Shown here piece after piece: positions 36,548 to 46,026 of a DNA stretch of 64,000 nt (position 1 is the first letter of the stretch; every line of letters begins with the position of its first letter). The notes under the pieces are model-generated. The model was not told the origin of the DNA, did no database searches, and saw nothing but the letters and a program-made list of their open reading frames with translations. Position numbers and translations under genes: made by a program. The DNA lies in contig NZ_WTVQ01000004.1 in the NCBI RefSeq assembly GCF_012910955.1, forward strand, positions 62,001 to 126,000. Direction: 5' to 3'. This stretch comes from Aromatoleum diolicum (lineage in GTDB: Bacteria; Pseudomonadota; Gammaproteobacteria; Burkholderiales; Rhodocyclaceae).

Positions 36548-37684
36548 TCAGGATTGCATGCTGTCCGCAAATCCCAGCGCACCGACGATCGCACGGTTGA
36601 TCTGCTCGGGGGCGAGTTGCAGTTCGGCGGCCTGCTTCTGTAATTCAGTGCAATCGAAGGTTTCGCACAGGCGTGCGAGCTTCAGGAAGGGGGCGTAGGG
36701 GCCCTGATCGAAGAGCAAGGCGTCAGTGATCGCAGCGGGCAGATTCATCTCGTCCAGCACGCTTTGCATCGATGTGCCGAGCAGTACGTTCAGCAGCGAG
36801 AAGGCGCCGGTGATGAACAGGTTGTCGTGCTCGGATTTTTCGAAGAACGGCACGCCGACTTGTTCCATGAAGCGTCCGCGTGCGATGGAGGTCTGCATCA
36901 TGGCCGGTGCGCCGGGATCGCGATTGGCGCTGACCAGCAGCAGGGACAGCCACTTGTTCAGATTGGCGTAACCCAGAATGCTCACCGCGTGGCGAAAGGA
37001 CTGGATCTCGCAACTCAGGCCGAAGCCCGCGGAGTTGATGTAGCGCAGCAACTTGTAGGACACCGCGACGTCCTGCCGCAGCACAGCCTCGATCTCGCGA
37101 ATTTCGGCATTGTTGCGCACCAGGCTGATGAGCCGCACAATCTGCGCGTGCCCCGGGGAGAGTTCCGTGGATGCCGGGTTGCCGTGCAGAAAAAACCACC
37201 CGGAAGCACCGTCGTAGCCCGCCTTGACGGCTTCCTGAAATGCGCTGACCTGCGGCAGGCCCCAGGCAAGGGTGATCCCCGGCGAACCCGCCGGGGTCGG
37301 ATGCTTGCGCCGATCCATCAACACGAAGCGCCAGTCGCAATCCGCGGGCAGGGGGGGGCCGGGTGAAAACCAGCTCAGGCACATGCTCACGCCGGCGTCA
37401 CGCAACTGCGGCAGCAATGCCTGCGTTTGCGGGTGGGCGAGCGCCTGCGCGGGGATCTCGATCATCGCGTTGGGCGGGGCTTGCCACTTCATCAGTTCGG
37501 GGGTCGGAACCAGCCGTCCGAGGCACACAAAGACCGTGTGGTGCGTTGGCCAGATGTCGCTCAGGCTGTTGAGCGTGTCCACCACCGCGGCGATGCTCGG
37601 CCCGTGCGCAATCAGCCGGTTGGCAGTAATTGCGCGGTTCTGGTTGACGACGGGTTCGCGGGTCAGGATGGTGGTCTGGGTCAT
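36548..37684 (-). CDS. Second EAL-like plus HDOD domain protein
   Basis: 378 residues from the ATG at 37682-37684. A strongly diverged EAL-like N-terminal half (about 1-185, no EAL motif) precedes an HDOD domain (about 190-360) with VAVSYKLLRYINSAGFGL and FRHAVSILGYANLNKW. Same architecture as the protein at 17915-19336, but shorter and more degenerate. It lies 4 bp after the ferredoxin-reductase gene and so is probably co-transcribed with it. Role unknown. Confidence 0.83.
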   Translation of the reverse strand: MTQTTILTREPVVNQNRAITANRLIAHGPSIAAVVDTLNSLSDIWPTHHTVFVCLGRLVPTPELMKWQAPPNAMIEIPAQALAHPQTQALLPQLRDAGVSMCLSWFSPGPPLPADCDWRFVLMDRRKHPTPAGSPGITLAWGLPQVSAFQEAVKAGYDGASGWFFLHGNPASTELSPGHAQIVRLISLVRNNAEIREIEAVLRQDVAVSYKLLRYINSAGFGLSCEIQSFRHAVSILGYANLNKWLSLLLVSANRDPGAPAMMQTSIARGRFMEQVGVPFFEKSEHDNLFITGAFSLLNVLLGTSMQSVLDEMNLPAAITDALLFDQGPYAPFLKLARLCETFDCTELQKQAAELQLAPEQINRAIVGALGFADSMQS

Positions 37685-37688
37685 GGTC

Positions 37689-38714
37689 TCAGCGAGCCGG
37701 GTCGGAGGCAAAGGTGAAGGCGTCGGCAAAAAAGTCATCGGCGCCCAAGCCGCATCGTTCGATCAGGTCGCGCCGGGCTGCATCGATCATCGCCGGGGCG
37801 CCACAGGCGTAAACCTCGTACGCGGAAAGCTCGGGCAGGTCTTCGATGACGGCGTGGTGGACCAGTCCCGAACGTCCGTGCCAATCGTCGGCCGGGTCCG
37901 CCTCGGACAATACCGGAATGTAGCGGAAATCGGGTAGCGCGGATTCCCACGAACGCGCCAGACCGTCCATGTACAGGCCGGCGCGATTACGTGCGCCCCA
38001 GTACAGAGTGATCGGGCGTGTGAGGCCGACATGGAGCGCATGCTCGATGATGCTCTTGATCGGCGCGAAGCCGGTGCCGCCCGCGATCAGGACGATTGGC
38101 CTGGCGGAATCCTCGTGCAGGCCGAAGCTGCCGAGCGGGCCTTCGAAGCGCAGGATGTCACGCTCCTTCAGGCCGCTGAATACGTGTTCGGTGAACTGAC
38201 CGCCCGGGACAAGCCGGACGTGGAGTTCCATGTGATCGCCCTGATGCGGTGCATTGGCGATCGAGAAGCTGCGGCGACGACCGTCGGCGAGGAGAAAATC
38301 GACATACTGGCCGGCATGGAAGCGGAATGCCTCACTCGCCGGTAGCTTCGCCTCGATGACCATCACGTCCGGTGCGGCACGCGTAAGGCGCTGCACGCGG
38401 CATGGCAGTTTCTTGACGGGGATGGCGCCGGCACGGCTGACGTTGCGCGCTTCCAGCACAAGGTCGGAACGAGCATGCGCGCGGCAAAACAGGGTCATGC
38501 CGGCCGCGCGATCGGCGTCGCTCAGGGCGCCCGCCGAGACGGTGCCGAGATCCACCTCGCCACTGATGAGCTTGCCTTTGCAGGCTCCGCAGGCGCCGTC
38601 ACGGCAGCCGTAGGGCAGAACGAGTCCGGCGGCAAGTGCCGCCTCGAGAATGGTCTGGTCTTCTGCGGCGGAAAAGCGCTGACCGCCTGGCTCAAGTGAA
38701 ATCTGGAACGGCAT
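37689..38714 (-). CDS. Ferredoxin-type NAD(P)H oxidoreductase (CDP-6-deoxy-glucoseen reductase-like)
   Basis: 341 residues from the ATG at 38712-38714. An N-terminal plant-type [2Fe-2S] domain has C37, C42, C45 and C77 (YGCRDGACGACKGK then LFCRAHA). An FAD-binding barrel with RRRSFSIANAPH and an NAD(P)-binding domain with IAGGTGFAPIKSI follow. This is the layout of AscD/oxygenase-reductase proteins; databases usually call this beta-proteobacterial form CDP-6-deoxy-delta-3,4-glucoseen reductase, but no sugar-nucleotide genes are nearby and the true partner is unknown. Confidence 0.88.
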   Translation of the reverse strand: MPFQISLEPGGQRFSAAEDQTILEAALAAGLVLPYGCRDGACGACKGKLISGEVDLGTVSAGALSDADRAAGMTLFCRAHARSDLVLEARNVSRAGAIPVKKLPCRVQRLTRAAPDVMVIEAKLPASEAFRFHAGQYVDFLLADGRRRSFSIANAPHQGDHMELHVRLVPGGQFTEHVFSGLKERDILRFEGPLGSFGLHEDSARPIVLIAGGTGFAPIKSIIEHALHVGLTRPITLYWGARNRAGLYMDGLARSWESALPDFRYIPVLSEADPADDWHGRSGLVHHAVIEDLPELSAYEVYACGAPAMIDAARRDLIERCGLGADDFFADAFTFASDPAR

Positions 38715-38735
38715 CGGGCGTGAGATAATTAATTC

Positions 38736-39623
38736 ATGAAAAGAATATTGATCGTCGGCTGCGGTGACGTCGCCCGGCGCGCGATACCCTGGCTGGTGAA
38801 ACGTTTCAGGGTGTTTGCCCTGGTTCGACGCGCGGACGCCGCTGCCGAACTCAGAGCGCTTGGTGCAACGCCTTTGCTGGCCGATCTTGATGATCGCCGC
38901 AGTCTGCGCCGTCTCGCGGGGGTGGCCGATGCGGTGCTGCATTTTGCCCCTCCTCCCGACCGCGGGTCGCAGGATATGCGGACAGCCAGGCTGGCGGCGG
39001 CCTTGACGCGCGCAAGGAGTCTACCACAGCGTTTGATCTACATAAGTACGACGGGCGTCTATGGCGATTGTGGCGGCGCCGCAGTGAGCGAAGTCCGGCC
39101 CTGCCGGCCGCAGACGGACCGCGCGCGCCGTCGCGTCGATGCCGAAACCCGGCTGCGGCGTCTTGGCGCGCGCAATGGCATGATGGTGAGTGTCCTGCGC
39201 GCCCCCGGCATCTATGCGGGCGACCGCCTGCCGCTGGCACGCCTGCGGCGCGGTGAGCCGGTGCTGTGCGCGGACGAGGATGTGCACACCAATCACATCC
39301 ATGCGGAAGACCTCGCGCACCTTGCATGCCTGGCGCTGTTCCGCGGACGTGCGGGCCGCGTCTACAATGCCGTCGATGATACGTGCATGAAGATGGGCGA
39401 GTATTTCGATTTTGCTGCCGATTTTTTCGGACTGCCGCGCCCGCCACGGCTGCCGCGTCGCGAACTGGCAACCCGCTTGTCGCCGATGGCGCTGTCCTTC
39501 ATGTCGGAATCGAGGCGGCTGAACAATGAACGTATCCGGCGGGATCTGCGTGTCCGCCTCAAGTATCCGACCGTGCGCGAAGGGTTCGCGGCGGCGCTCA
39601 ATAATTCTGGAGGAAATGTTTGA
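38736..39623 (+). CDS. NAD(P)-binding epimerase-like protein (extended SDR fold)
   Basis: 295 residues. The N-terminus has a Rossmann dinucleotide motif (ILIVGCGDVARRA), followed by a segment around STTGVYGDCGG that matches the SDR active-site serine and tyrosine region of YeeZ-like proteins. Divergent from the reductase gene by 21 bp and overlapping hemJ by one base, so it is cotranscribed with hemJ. Substrate unknown. Confidence 0.85.
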   Translation: MKRILIVGCGDVARRAIPWLVKRFRVFALVRRADAAAELRALGATPLLADLDDRRSLRRLAGVADAVLHFAPPPDRGSQDMRTARLAAALTRARSLPQRLIYISTTGVYGDCGGAAVSEVRPCRPQTDRARRRVDAETRLRRLGARNGMMVSVLRAPGIYAGDRLPLARLRRGEPVLCADEDVHTNHIHAEDLAHLACLALFRGRAGRVYNAVDDTCMKMGEYFDFAADFFGLPRPPRLPRRELATRLSPMALSFMSESRRLNNERIRRDLRVRLKYPTVREGFAAALNNSGGNV

Positions 39624-40033
39624 TGCTGGTTGTCAAAGCGCTGCACATCGCGTTCGTCGTGAGCTGGTTCGCCGGGCTGTTCTATCTGCCGAGGCTGTTC
39701 GTGAACCATGCAATGGTCGATGATGCCGCGACCCGTGAGCGCCTCGCCCTGATGGAATACAAACTCTATCGCTTCATGACGCCGCTCGGCATACTCGCTG
39801 TCGGCCTGGGCTTCTGGTTGTGGTTCGGCTTCGGTTTTGCCGGTGGCTGGCTGCATGCGAAGACGACACTGGTCGTTTTCCTGATCGCCTACCACCTGTA
39901 TTGCGGCAAGCTGATGCGCGATTTCGCTGCAGATCGCAATACCCGCAGCCACAAGTGGTACCGCGTGTTCAACGAGGTGCCGGTGCTGGTGCTGTTCGCG
40001 GTCGTCTTTCTCGCCGTGTTGAAGCCGTTCTGA
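39623..40033 (+). CDS. hemJ: HemJ-family protoporphyrinogen oxidase
   Basis: Membrane protein, 136 residues with four predicted helices, matching the HemJ/UPF0093 family. The conserved first-helix histidine lies in VKALHIAFVVSWFAGLFYLPRL, and the later lysine/histidine region in AYHLYCGKLMRDF is present. HemJ oxidises protoporphyrinogen IX in heme synthesis. The ATG shares a base with the preceding stop (TGATG) and has GGAGG about 9 nt upstream. It is consistent with hemL elsewhere in the window. Confidence 0.9.
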   Translation: MLVVKALHIAFVVSWFAGLFYLPRLFVNHAMVDDAATRERLALMEYKLYRFMTPLGILAVGLGFWLWFGFGFAGGWLHAKTTLVVFLIAYHLYCGKLMRDFAADRNTRSHKWYRVFNEVPVLVLFAVVFLAVLKPF

Positions 40034-40140
40034 TACGCATGGTCCGGGGCAGGGCGGCCCAGGCCGCCCGCGCCTGATGCGGTGCATTCCCGCCTTACTC
40101 CGATTCATTAGATTCATTATTCTTGCCCCGGTCTCCCGCT

Positions 40141-41322
40141 ATGTCCGAATCCTTCTTTTCCCCCTGTCCGCGTGGTCTCGAGCCGATGCTCGCCGAAGAA
40201 CTCGCGACGTTTGGCGCCACGGCGATCGAGCCGACGCATGGCGGCGTCGGCTTTGCCGGCGACTGGTGCGTGTGCTATCGCGCGAACCTCGAGAGCCGGC
40301 TCGCCACGCGTGTCATGTGGCGCCTTGCGCAGGGGCGCTACCAGAGCGAGGAGGACATTTATCGCCTCGCTTACGGCGTGACCTGGGCAAAGTGGTTCAC
40401 CGCCGATGACACGATCCGCATTTATGTGACGGCGAAGCAGTCGCCGCTGAAAAGCCTCGAGTTCGTCACGCTGCGGATCAAGGATGCGGTCTGCGATCAC
40501 TTCCGAACGGTGACCGGCAAGCGCCCCAGCGTCGATACCGCGAATCCGGCGGTCCGCATTCACGCCTTCCTGACCCGCGACCGCGTCACGCTGTATCTGG
40601 ATACCTCCGGCGAGCCACTGTACAAGCGCGGCTTCAAGCCGGCGGCAGTCGAGGCGCCGTTGAAGGAGAATCTGGCGGCCGGCATCCTTCGCCTGAGCGG
40701 CTGGAAGCCCGGTGAAGTGCTGCTCGACCCAATGTGCGGCAGTGGCACCTTCCTCATCGAGGCGGCACAGATCGCGCTGGACATCGCGCCGGGCCTCGGT
40801 CGTGAGTTTGCGTTCGAGCGCTTCCGCCATCTCGACCGTGCCGCTTGGGCGAACGTCAAGAAGGTTGCGGAAGCGCGTCGCCATGCGCCCCGCCGGCTGA
40901 AGATCTACGGATCGGACGTCGTCGGCGAGCAGGTGCGGCGAACGCGGATCAATCTGCAGGCGGCAGGGTTAGGGGATTGCGTGACGCTCGATCGTGCCGA
41001 TTTCCTGAAACTCGACCCGCCGGCCGGTGAGGGCGTGCTGGTGACGAATCCGCCCTACGGCGTGCGCATCGGCGAGGCGGAGGAACTGGCGGCCTTGTAT
41101 CCGCAGTTCGGTAACGTGCTGAAGAAGCGCTGGAGCGGCTGGCGCTGCTATTTCCTGAGCGGCGACCCGGCGCTGCCGAAACTGTTCGGGCTGAAGGCGA
41201 GCAAGCGCACGCCCTTGTTCAACGGCGCACTTGAATGCCGGCTATTCGAATACAAGATGGTTTCGGGCAGCATGCGCCGCAAGCCGGCTGAAGATATCGG
41301 CGACGACGCGTTGCCCGGCTGA
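40141..41322 (+). CDS. rlmL: 23S rRNA guanine-N2 methyltransferase, THUMP domain (RlmL-like)
   Basis: 393 residues from the ATG at 40141. The N-terminal THUMP domain (about 45-155) and a SAM-dependent methyltransferase domain with LLDPMCGSGTFLIEAA and the catalytic TNPPYG motif (residues about 300-305) match the RlmL half that makes m2G2445. The RlmK half found fused in enterobacteria is absent, as is usual outside gammaproteobacteria. No ribosome-binding site is obvious. Convergent with pilU. Confidence 0.9.
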   Translation: MSESFFSPCPRGLEPMLAEELATFGATAIEPTHGGVGFAGDWCVCYRANLESRLATRVMWRLAQGRYQSEEDIYRLAYGVTWAKWFTADDTIRIYVTAKQSPLKSLEFVTLRIKDAVCDHFRTVTGKRPSVDTANPAVRIHAFLTRDRVTLYLDTSGEPLYKRGFKPAAVEAPLKENLAAGILRLSGWKPGEVLLDPMCGSGTFLIEAAQIALDIAPGLGREFAFERFRHLDRAAWANVKKVAEARRHAPRRLKIYGSDVVGEQVRRTRINLQAAGLGDCVTLDRADFLKLDPPAGEGVLVTNPPYGVRIGEAEELAALYPQFGNVLKKRWSGWRCYFLSGDPALPKLFGLKASKRTPLFNGALECRLFEYKMVSGSMRRKPAEDIGDDALPG

Positions 41323-41494
41323 TTTGGCACGGGACGGCAGGTGGCAGCGGCGTTCGCCGCGGAGATCCCTCACGCGGCGCCACCGCTTCCCGTTCGCGGC
41401 TAGCGCCACGCCCGCCGGGCCGCGGGTTCGATGCCGCATGGCGCCTCGGGATGCTAGGCCATCCGCGAGGCTTCAGCGCGCAGCGTCCGAGGAT

Positions 41495-42628
41495 TCAGAC
41501 GATGTCGAGGTGCTGGATGCCGGACACCAGATCCTTATCGCCGTGTTTGCTGTTGAGCTTGATCTGCAGGCGCAGGTCGTTGACCGAGTCGGCATTGCGC
41601 AGCGCGTCCTCGTAGGCGATGCGCTCGTCTTCGTAGAGATCGAACAGGCTCTGGTCGAAGGTTTGCATGCCCAGCTCACGCGAGCGCTTCATCACCTCCT
41701 TGATGCCCGGCACTTCGCCCTTGAAGATCAGGTCGGAGATCAGCGGCGAATTCAACAGCACCTCGACCGCCGGCACCCGGCCCTTGCGGTCTTTCAGCGG
41801 CAACAGGCGCTGCGAGATCAGTGCGCGCAGGTTCAGCGACAGATCCATCAGGAGCTGTTGGCGGCGGTCTTCCGGGAAGAAGTTGATGATCCGGTCGAGG
41901 GCCTGGTTGGCGCTGTTGGCGTGCAGCGTTGCGAGGCACAGGTGGCCGGTTTCGGCGAACGCGATCGCGTGATCCATGGTCTCGCGGTCACGGATTTCGC
42001 CCATCAGGATCACGTCGGGTGCCTGCCGCAGGGTGTTTTTCAGCGCCGCTTCCCAGGTGTCGGTGTCGATGCCGATCTCGCGTTGCGTGACGATGCAGTT
42101 CTTGTGCTGGTGCACGTATTCGATCGGATCCTCGACGGTGATGATGTGGCCGTAGGAGTGTTCGTTGCGGAAGTCCACCATCGCCGCCAGCGAGGTCGTC
42201 TTGCCGGTGCCGGTGCCGCCGACGAAAATCACCAGTCCGCGCTTTGCCATGGCGACGTCGCGCAGCACCGGCGGCATGCCGAGTTCCTCGAAATTCGGGA
42301 TCTTCTGCGCGATGGTTCGCAGTACCAGTCCGACCTTGCCCTGCTGGATGAAGGCGTTGGCGCGGAAGCGTCCGATGCCGGCAGGCGAAATGGCGAAGTT
42401 GCATTCCTTGGTGGCTTCAAACTCGGCCGCCTGGCGATCGTTCATGATTGCGCGTGCCAGTTCCGAGGTGTGCTGCTGCGTCAGTGACTGGTTCGACTGC
42501 GGGACGATGCGCCCGTCCTGCTTGATGGCAGGCGGAAAGCCCGTGGTGATGAAGAGGTCCGAACCGTTCTTCTGCACCATCAGCCTGAGCAGATCGTGCA
42601 TGAATTTGAGTGCCTGATCGCGTTCCAT
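41495..42628 (-). CDS. pilU: Type IV pilus retraction ATPase PilU
   Basis: PilT-paralogue motor that assists pilus retraction, 377 residues. Walker A GGTGTGKTT, Asp box around IITVEDPIEYVHQH, Walker B region DVILMGEIRDRETM and His box TLHANSANQALDRI are all present. It differs from PilT in its longer C-terminus ending in QHLDIV. Downstream of pilT on the same strand, with a 146-bp gap that may contain its own promoter or RNA structure. Confidence 0.95.
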   Translation of the reverse strand: MERDQALKFMHDLLRLMVQKNGSDLFITTGFPPAIKQDGRIVPQSNQSLTQQHTSELARAIMNDRQAAEFEATKECNFAISPAGIGRFRANAFIQQGKVGLVLRTIAQKIPNFEELGMPPVLRDVAMAKRGLVIFVGGTGTGKTTSLAAMVDFRNEHSYGHIITVEDPIEYVHQHKNCIVTQREIGIDTDTWEAALKNTLRQAPDVILMGEIRDRETMDHAIAFAETGHLCLATLHANSANQALDRIINFFPEDRRQQLLMDLSLNLRALISQRLLPLKDRKGRVPAVEVLLNSPLISDLIFKGEVPGIKEVMKRSRELGMQTFDQSLFDLYEDERIAYEDALRNADSVNDLRLQIKLNSKHGDKDLVSGIQHLDIV

Positions 42629-42774
42629 GTGTTGCGCTCCAGCAGAGTGTTCGGCTTGTGGCGTTGGTCGTCGAATTATCGCCGCTCAGGCCGGTGCATG
42701 GGAATGCTGCTGCGAGAGCGGAACGGGGAACGGAGGCGTTCCGGAGCTGGTGCGCCGGCAGTGCCGCCGGGGGG

Positions 42775-43815
42775 TCAGGCGAAATTGTCCTTGTTCTGCG
42801 CACGCAACTTCGCTTCGGCGCCCGAAATGATGTTGCGTCGCACCAGGTCGGCGAGGTTCTGGTCCAGCGTCTGCATGCCCACGTTCTGGCCGGTCTGGAT
42901 CGCCGAGTACATCTGCGCGATCTTGTTCTCGCGGATCAGGTTGCGGATCGCCGGGGTGCCGACCATGATCTCGTGTGCGGCGACACGGCCCTGACCATCC
43001 TTGGTCTTCAGCAGGGTCTGCGAGATCACCGCGCGCAACGACTCGGACAGCATCGCGCGCACCATGTCCTTCTCGGCGGCGGGGAAGACGTCGACGATCC
43101 GGTCGATGGTCTTGGCCGCGGACGAGGTGTGCAGGGTGCCGAACACCAGGTGACCGGTTTCGGCGCCGGTCAGTGCGAGGCGGATGGTTTCAAGGTCGCG
43201 CAATTCGCCGACGAGAATCACGTCCGGGTCTTCGCGCAGCGCGGAGCGCAGTGCGTTGTTGAACGACAGGGTGTCGCGGGCGACCTCGCGCTGGTTGATC
43301 AGGCAGCGCTTCGATTCGTGCACGAATTCGATCGGATCCTCGATCGTCAGGATGTGGCCGTATTCGTTCTCGTTGACGTAGTCGACCATCGCGGCGAGCG
43401 TCGTTGACTTGCCCGAACCGGTCGGCCCCGTCACCAGCACGATGCCGCGCGGCTGGTTGGCGATTTCCTTGAAGATCTTCGGCGCGTTCAACTCTTCGAG
43501 TGACAGTACCTTGGTCGGAATCGTCCGGAACACGGCGGACGCGCCGCGGTTCTGGTTGAAGGCATTGACGCGGAAGCGCGCGAGGTTCGGCACCGCGAAG
43601 GAAAAGTCGCATTCGAGCACTTCCTCGAACTGTTTGCGCTGACCGTCGTTCATGATGTCGTACACCATGGAATGCACGTCCTTGTGCTCCATCGGCGGCA
43701 GGTTGATGCGCCGCACGTCGCCATGAACGCGGATCATTGGCGGCAAACCCGACGAGAGATGAAGGTCGGAAGCCTTGTTCTTGACCGCAAAGGCGAGCAG
43801 TTCGGTGATATCCAT
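42775..43815 (-). CDS. pilT: Type IV pilus retraction ATPase PilT
   Basis: Hexameric motor for pilus retraction and twitching, 346 residues. Walker A GPTGSGKST, Asp box ILTIEDPIEFVHES, Walker B region DVILVGELRDLETI and His box FGTLHTSSAAKTIDRI are intact, as is the C-terminal AIRNLIRENKIAQMYSAIQTG. Divergent from yggS, a conserved arrangement across Beta- and Gammaproteobacteria. Functionally tied to the Pil-Chp genes at 51741-61097. Confidence 0.97.
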   Translation of the reverse strand: MDITELLAFAVKNKASDLHLSSGLPPMIRVHGDVRRINLPPMEHKDVHSMVYDIMNDGQRKQFEEVLECDFSFAVPNLARFRVNAFNQNRGASAVFRTIPTKVLSLEELNAPKIFKEIANQPRGIVLVTGPTGSGKSTTLAAMVDYVNENEYGHILTIEDPIEFVHESKRCLINQREVARDTLSFNNALRSALREDPDVILVGELRDLETIRLALTGAETGHLVFGTLHTSSAAKTIDRIVDVFPAAEKDMVRAMLSESLRAVISQTLLKTKDGQGRVAAHEIMVGTPAIRNLIRENKIAQMYSAIQTGQNVGMQTLDQNLADLVRRNIISGAEAKLRAQNKDNFA

Positions 43816-43918
43816 TGGGTTGTCGCAGAGTTTCGGTGGAGATGGCGAGCGGAAAGGCCTGCTGGTGGGCGGTGCTATACTCGCCGGGCCGGATTTTCGA
43901 GTGCAGTTCTGCCGTTAT

Positions 43919-44614
43919 ATGACATCAATCTCTGCCAACTTGCAAGCCGTGCGCGCGCGCGTCGCGGCTGCGGCAACCGCCGCTGGACGCCACCCGGACG
44001 AGGTGATGCTGCTCGCGGTGAGCAAGACGTGGCCGGTGCAGCGCGTGGCCGAGGCGGCGACGGCCGGACAGCGGATGTTCGGGGAGAACTATGTGCAGGA
44101 AGGCGTCGACAAGATTGTCGCGCTGGATCTGCCGGGGCTCGAATGGCATTTCATCGGTCCGCTTCAGAGCAACAAGACCCGGCTTGTCGCAGCGCATTTC
44201 GACTGGGTGCATTCGATCGATCGCCTGAAACTCGCCGAACGGCTGTCTGCCCAGCGCCCGGCGGATCTGCCGCCGCTCAATGTGTGCATTCAGGTGAATG
44301 TGAGCGGTGAGGCGAGCAAGAGCGGTGTGGCGCCCGCGGAGGTCGCTGAACTGGCCGCAGCGGTGGCGGCCTTGCCTGGTGTGCGCCTGCGCGGCCTGAT
44401 GTGCATTCCGGAGCCGGACGGGGATGAAGCGCTGCTGCGCGAGCGTTTCGCCAGTTTGCGCCGCCTGCGCGATATGCTCAATGCCGCGGGGCTTGAGCTG
44501 GATACGCTGTCGATGGGGATGTCGCACGACCTCGATCTGGCGATTGCCGAAGGGGCAACCATGGTGCGGGTAGGAACCGCGATTTTCGGCGCACGGACGG
44601 TGCGCGAGGGATAA
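43919..44614 (+). CDS. yggS: PLP homeostasis protein YggS/PROSC family
   Basis: Pyridoxal-phosphate-binding protein that keeps free PLP in balance, 231 residues. The PLP lysine lies in LLAVSKTWP; GENYVQEG, WHFIGPLQSNK and SMGMSHDLDLAI are family motifs. The ATG at 43919 was chosen; an upstream extension is antisense to the pilT promoter region. First gene of yggS-proC-yggT-yggU. Confidence 0.94.
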   Translation: MTSISANLQAVRARVAAAATAAGRHPDEVMLLAVSKTWPVQRVAEAATAGQRMFGENYVQEGVDKIVALDLPGLEWHFIGPLQSNKTRLVAAHFDWVHSIDRLKLAERLSAQRPADLPPLNVCIQVNVSGEASKSGVAPAEVAELAAAVAALPGVRLRGLMCIPEPDGDEALLRERFASLRRLRDMLNAAGLELDTLSMGMSHDLDLAIAEGATMVRVGTAIFGARTVREG

Positions 44615-44616
44615 AC

Positions 44617-45441
44617 ATGACGGAACGGATCAGGATCAGTTTCCTGGGTGGCGGCAACATGGCGACGGCGCTGATCGGCGGCATGCTGGAGCGCGGTTTC
44701 GGCGCGTCCGACATCCAGGTGGTGGATCTGCAGGCGGATAGTTGCGCGCGGCTGGCAAGCCGCTTCGGTGTGCGCGCGGTCGGGGCGGTGGACGATGCGC
44801 TGCTCGACTGCGACGTGTTGGTGCTGGCGGTGAAGCCGCAGCAGATGCAGGTCGCGCTCGCGTCACTGGCCGGGCGCATTGCGCGGCCGGTGGTGGTGAG
44901 CATCGCGGCGGGTCTGCGGGTGGCCGATCTGAGTCGCTGGATGGGGGGCTACCGTCGGCTGGTGCGGGCAATGCCCAACACGCCAGCGCTGATCGGTGCC
45001 GGCGTGACCGGCCTGTATGCCGACCCGTCCGTCGATGCAGCCGGACGCGCCGCGGCCGAGCGCGTGCTCGCGGCGGTCGGCAGCACGGTCTGGATCGGCG
45101 AGGAGGCGCAGATGGATGCGGTGACAGCGGTGTCGGGCAGCGGTCCGGCCTATGTCTTCCATTTCATCGAGGCGCTCGAGGCTGCCGGGGCGTCGCTCGG
45201 CTTCGACGCGGCAACGGCTCGCCGGCTGGCGATCGATACGGTGCTCGGCGCGGCGAAACTGGCGGCGGACTCGGACGAGGGGCCGGGCGTGTTACGCGAG
45301 CGCGTCACGTCGAAGGGGGGCACCACCGAGGCGGCGCTGGCGAGCATGGCGGCGTCGGGCGTGTTCGATGCGATCGTACGCGCGGTGCATGCGGCCGAGG
45401 TGCGCGGTCGCGAACTGGGCGAACAACTCGGCAAGGATTGA
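44617..45441 (+). CDS. proC: Pyrroline-5-carboxylate reductase
   Basis: Last step of proline synthesis, 274 residues. Rossmann motif FLGGGNMATALIGG at the N-terminus, RAMPNTPALIGAG in the middle and the proC signature near the C-terminus (ERVTSKGGTTEAAL) are present. It starts 2 bp after the yggS stop, so these are cotranscribed. Confidence 0.97.
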   Translation: MTERIRISFLGGGNMATALIGGMLERGFGASDIQVVDLQADSCARLASRFGVRAVGAVDDALLDCDVLVLAVKPQQMQVALASLAGRIARPVVVSIAAGLRVADLSRWMGGYRRLVRAMPNTPALIGAGVTGLYADPSVDAAGRAAAERVLAAVGSTVWIGEEAQMDAVTAVSGSGPAYVFHFIEALEAAGASLGFDAATARRLAIDTVLGAAKLAADSDEGPGVLRERVTSKGGTTEAALASMAASGVFDAIVRAVHAAEVRGRELGEQLGKD

Positions 45442-45447
45442 TGCGCG

Positions 45448-46026
45448 ATGCTGGGAAATGTTCTGCTTCTGGTTCTCGACGCGGCGTTCAGCTTCATCAC
45501 GCTGATGCTGCTGGCGCGCTTTTTCATGCAGTGGCAGCGCGTGTCGTTCCGCAACCAGATTGGCCAGTTCGTGGTGGCGACGACCGACTGGGTGGTGCGC
45601 CCGCTGCGGCGGGTGATTCCTGGGCTGCTCGGGTTCGACATGGCAAGCCTGATTCCGGCGTGGATCTTTCAGACGCTGTTCGTGTTCATCGAGCTATCGC
45701 TGCGCGGTGCGCCGTTGAGCGGCAACATCGGCGGCTTGCTGCTGGGCCTGTGGGGGCTGGGCTTGCTGGAACTTGCGCGGATGGCGATCTATCTGGTGTT
45801 CGGCGTGGTGCTGATGTCGGCGATCCTGTCCTGGGTGAGTCCGCATTCGCCTGCGGCCCCAGTCATGCACAACCTGTCTGCGCCTTTCCTGCGCCCGTTC
45901 CGGCGCATCATTCCGCCGATCGCGAATGTCGATCTGTCGCCACTGGTGCTGCTGCTGGTGCTGCAGATCGTGCTGATGCTGCTCGGGGGCCTGCGCGGCA
46001 ATTTTGCTTCGCTGCTGATGGGATGA
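45448..46026 (+). CDS. yggT: YggT family membrane protein
   Basis: 192 residues with two YGGT repeats, each of two helices: the first includes LLARFFMQWQRVSFRNQIGQ and the second VLMSAILSWVSPHSPAAPV with LLRPFRRIIPP-like ending. Function not fixed; associated with osmotic stress and membrane homeostasis. It overlaps yggU by 4 bp. Confidence 0.92.
   Translation: MLGNVLLLVLDAAFSFITLMLLARFFMQWQRVSFRNQIGQFVVATTDWVVRPLRRVIPGLLGFDMASLIPAWIFQTLFVFIELSLRGAPLSGNIGGLLLGLWGLGLLELARMAIYLVFGVVLMSAILSWVSPHSPAAPVMHNLSAPFLRPFRRIIPPIANVDLSPLVLLLVLQIVLMLLGGLRGNFASLLMG

Noticed and set aside
42719-42743. Seven-bp inverted repeat (CGGAACG/CGTTCCG) between pilT and pilU
   Set aside because: Short stem, long loop and no T-tract; not distinguishable from chance in GC-rich DNA.
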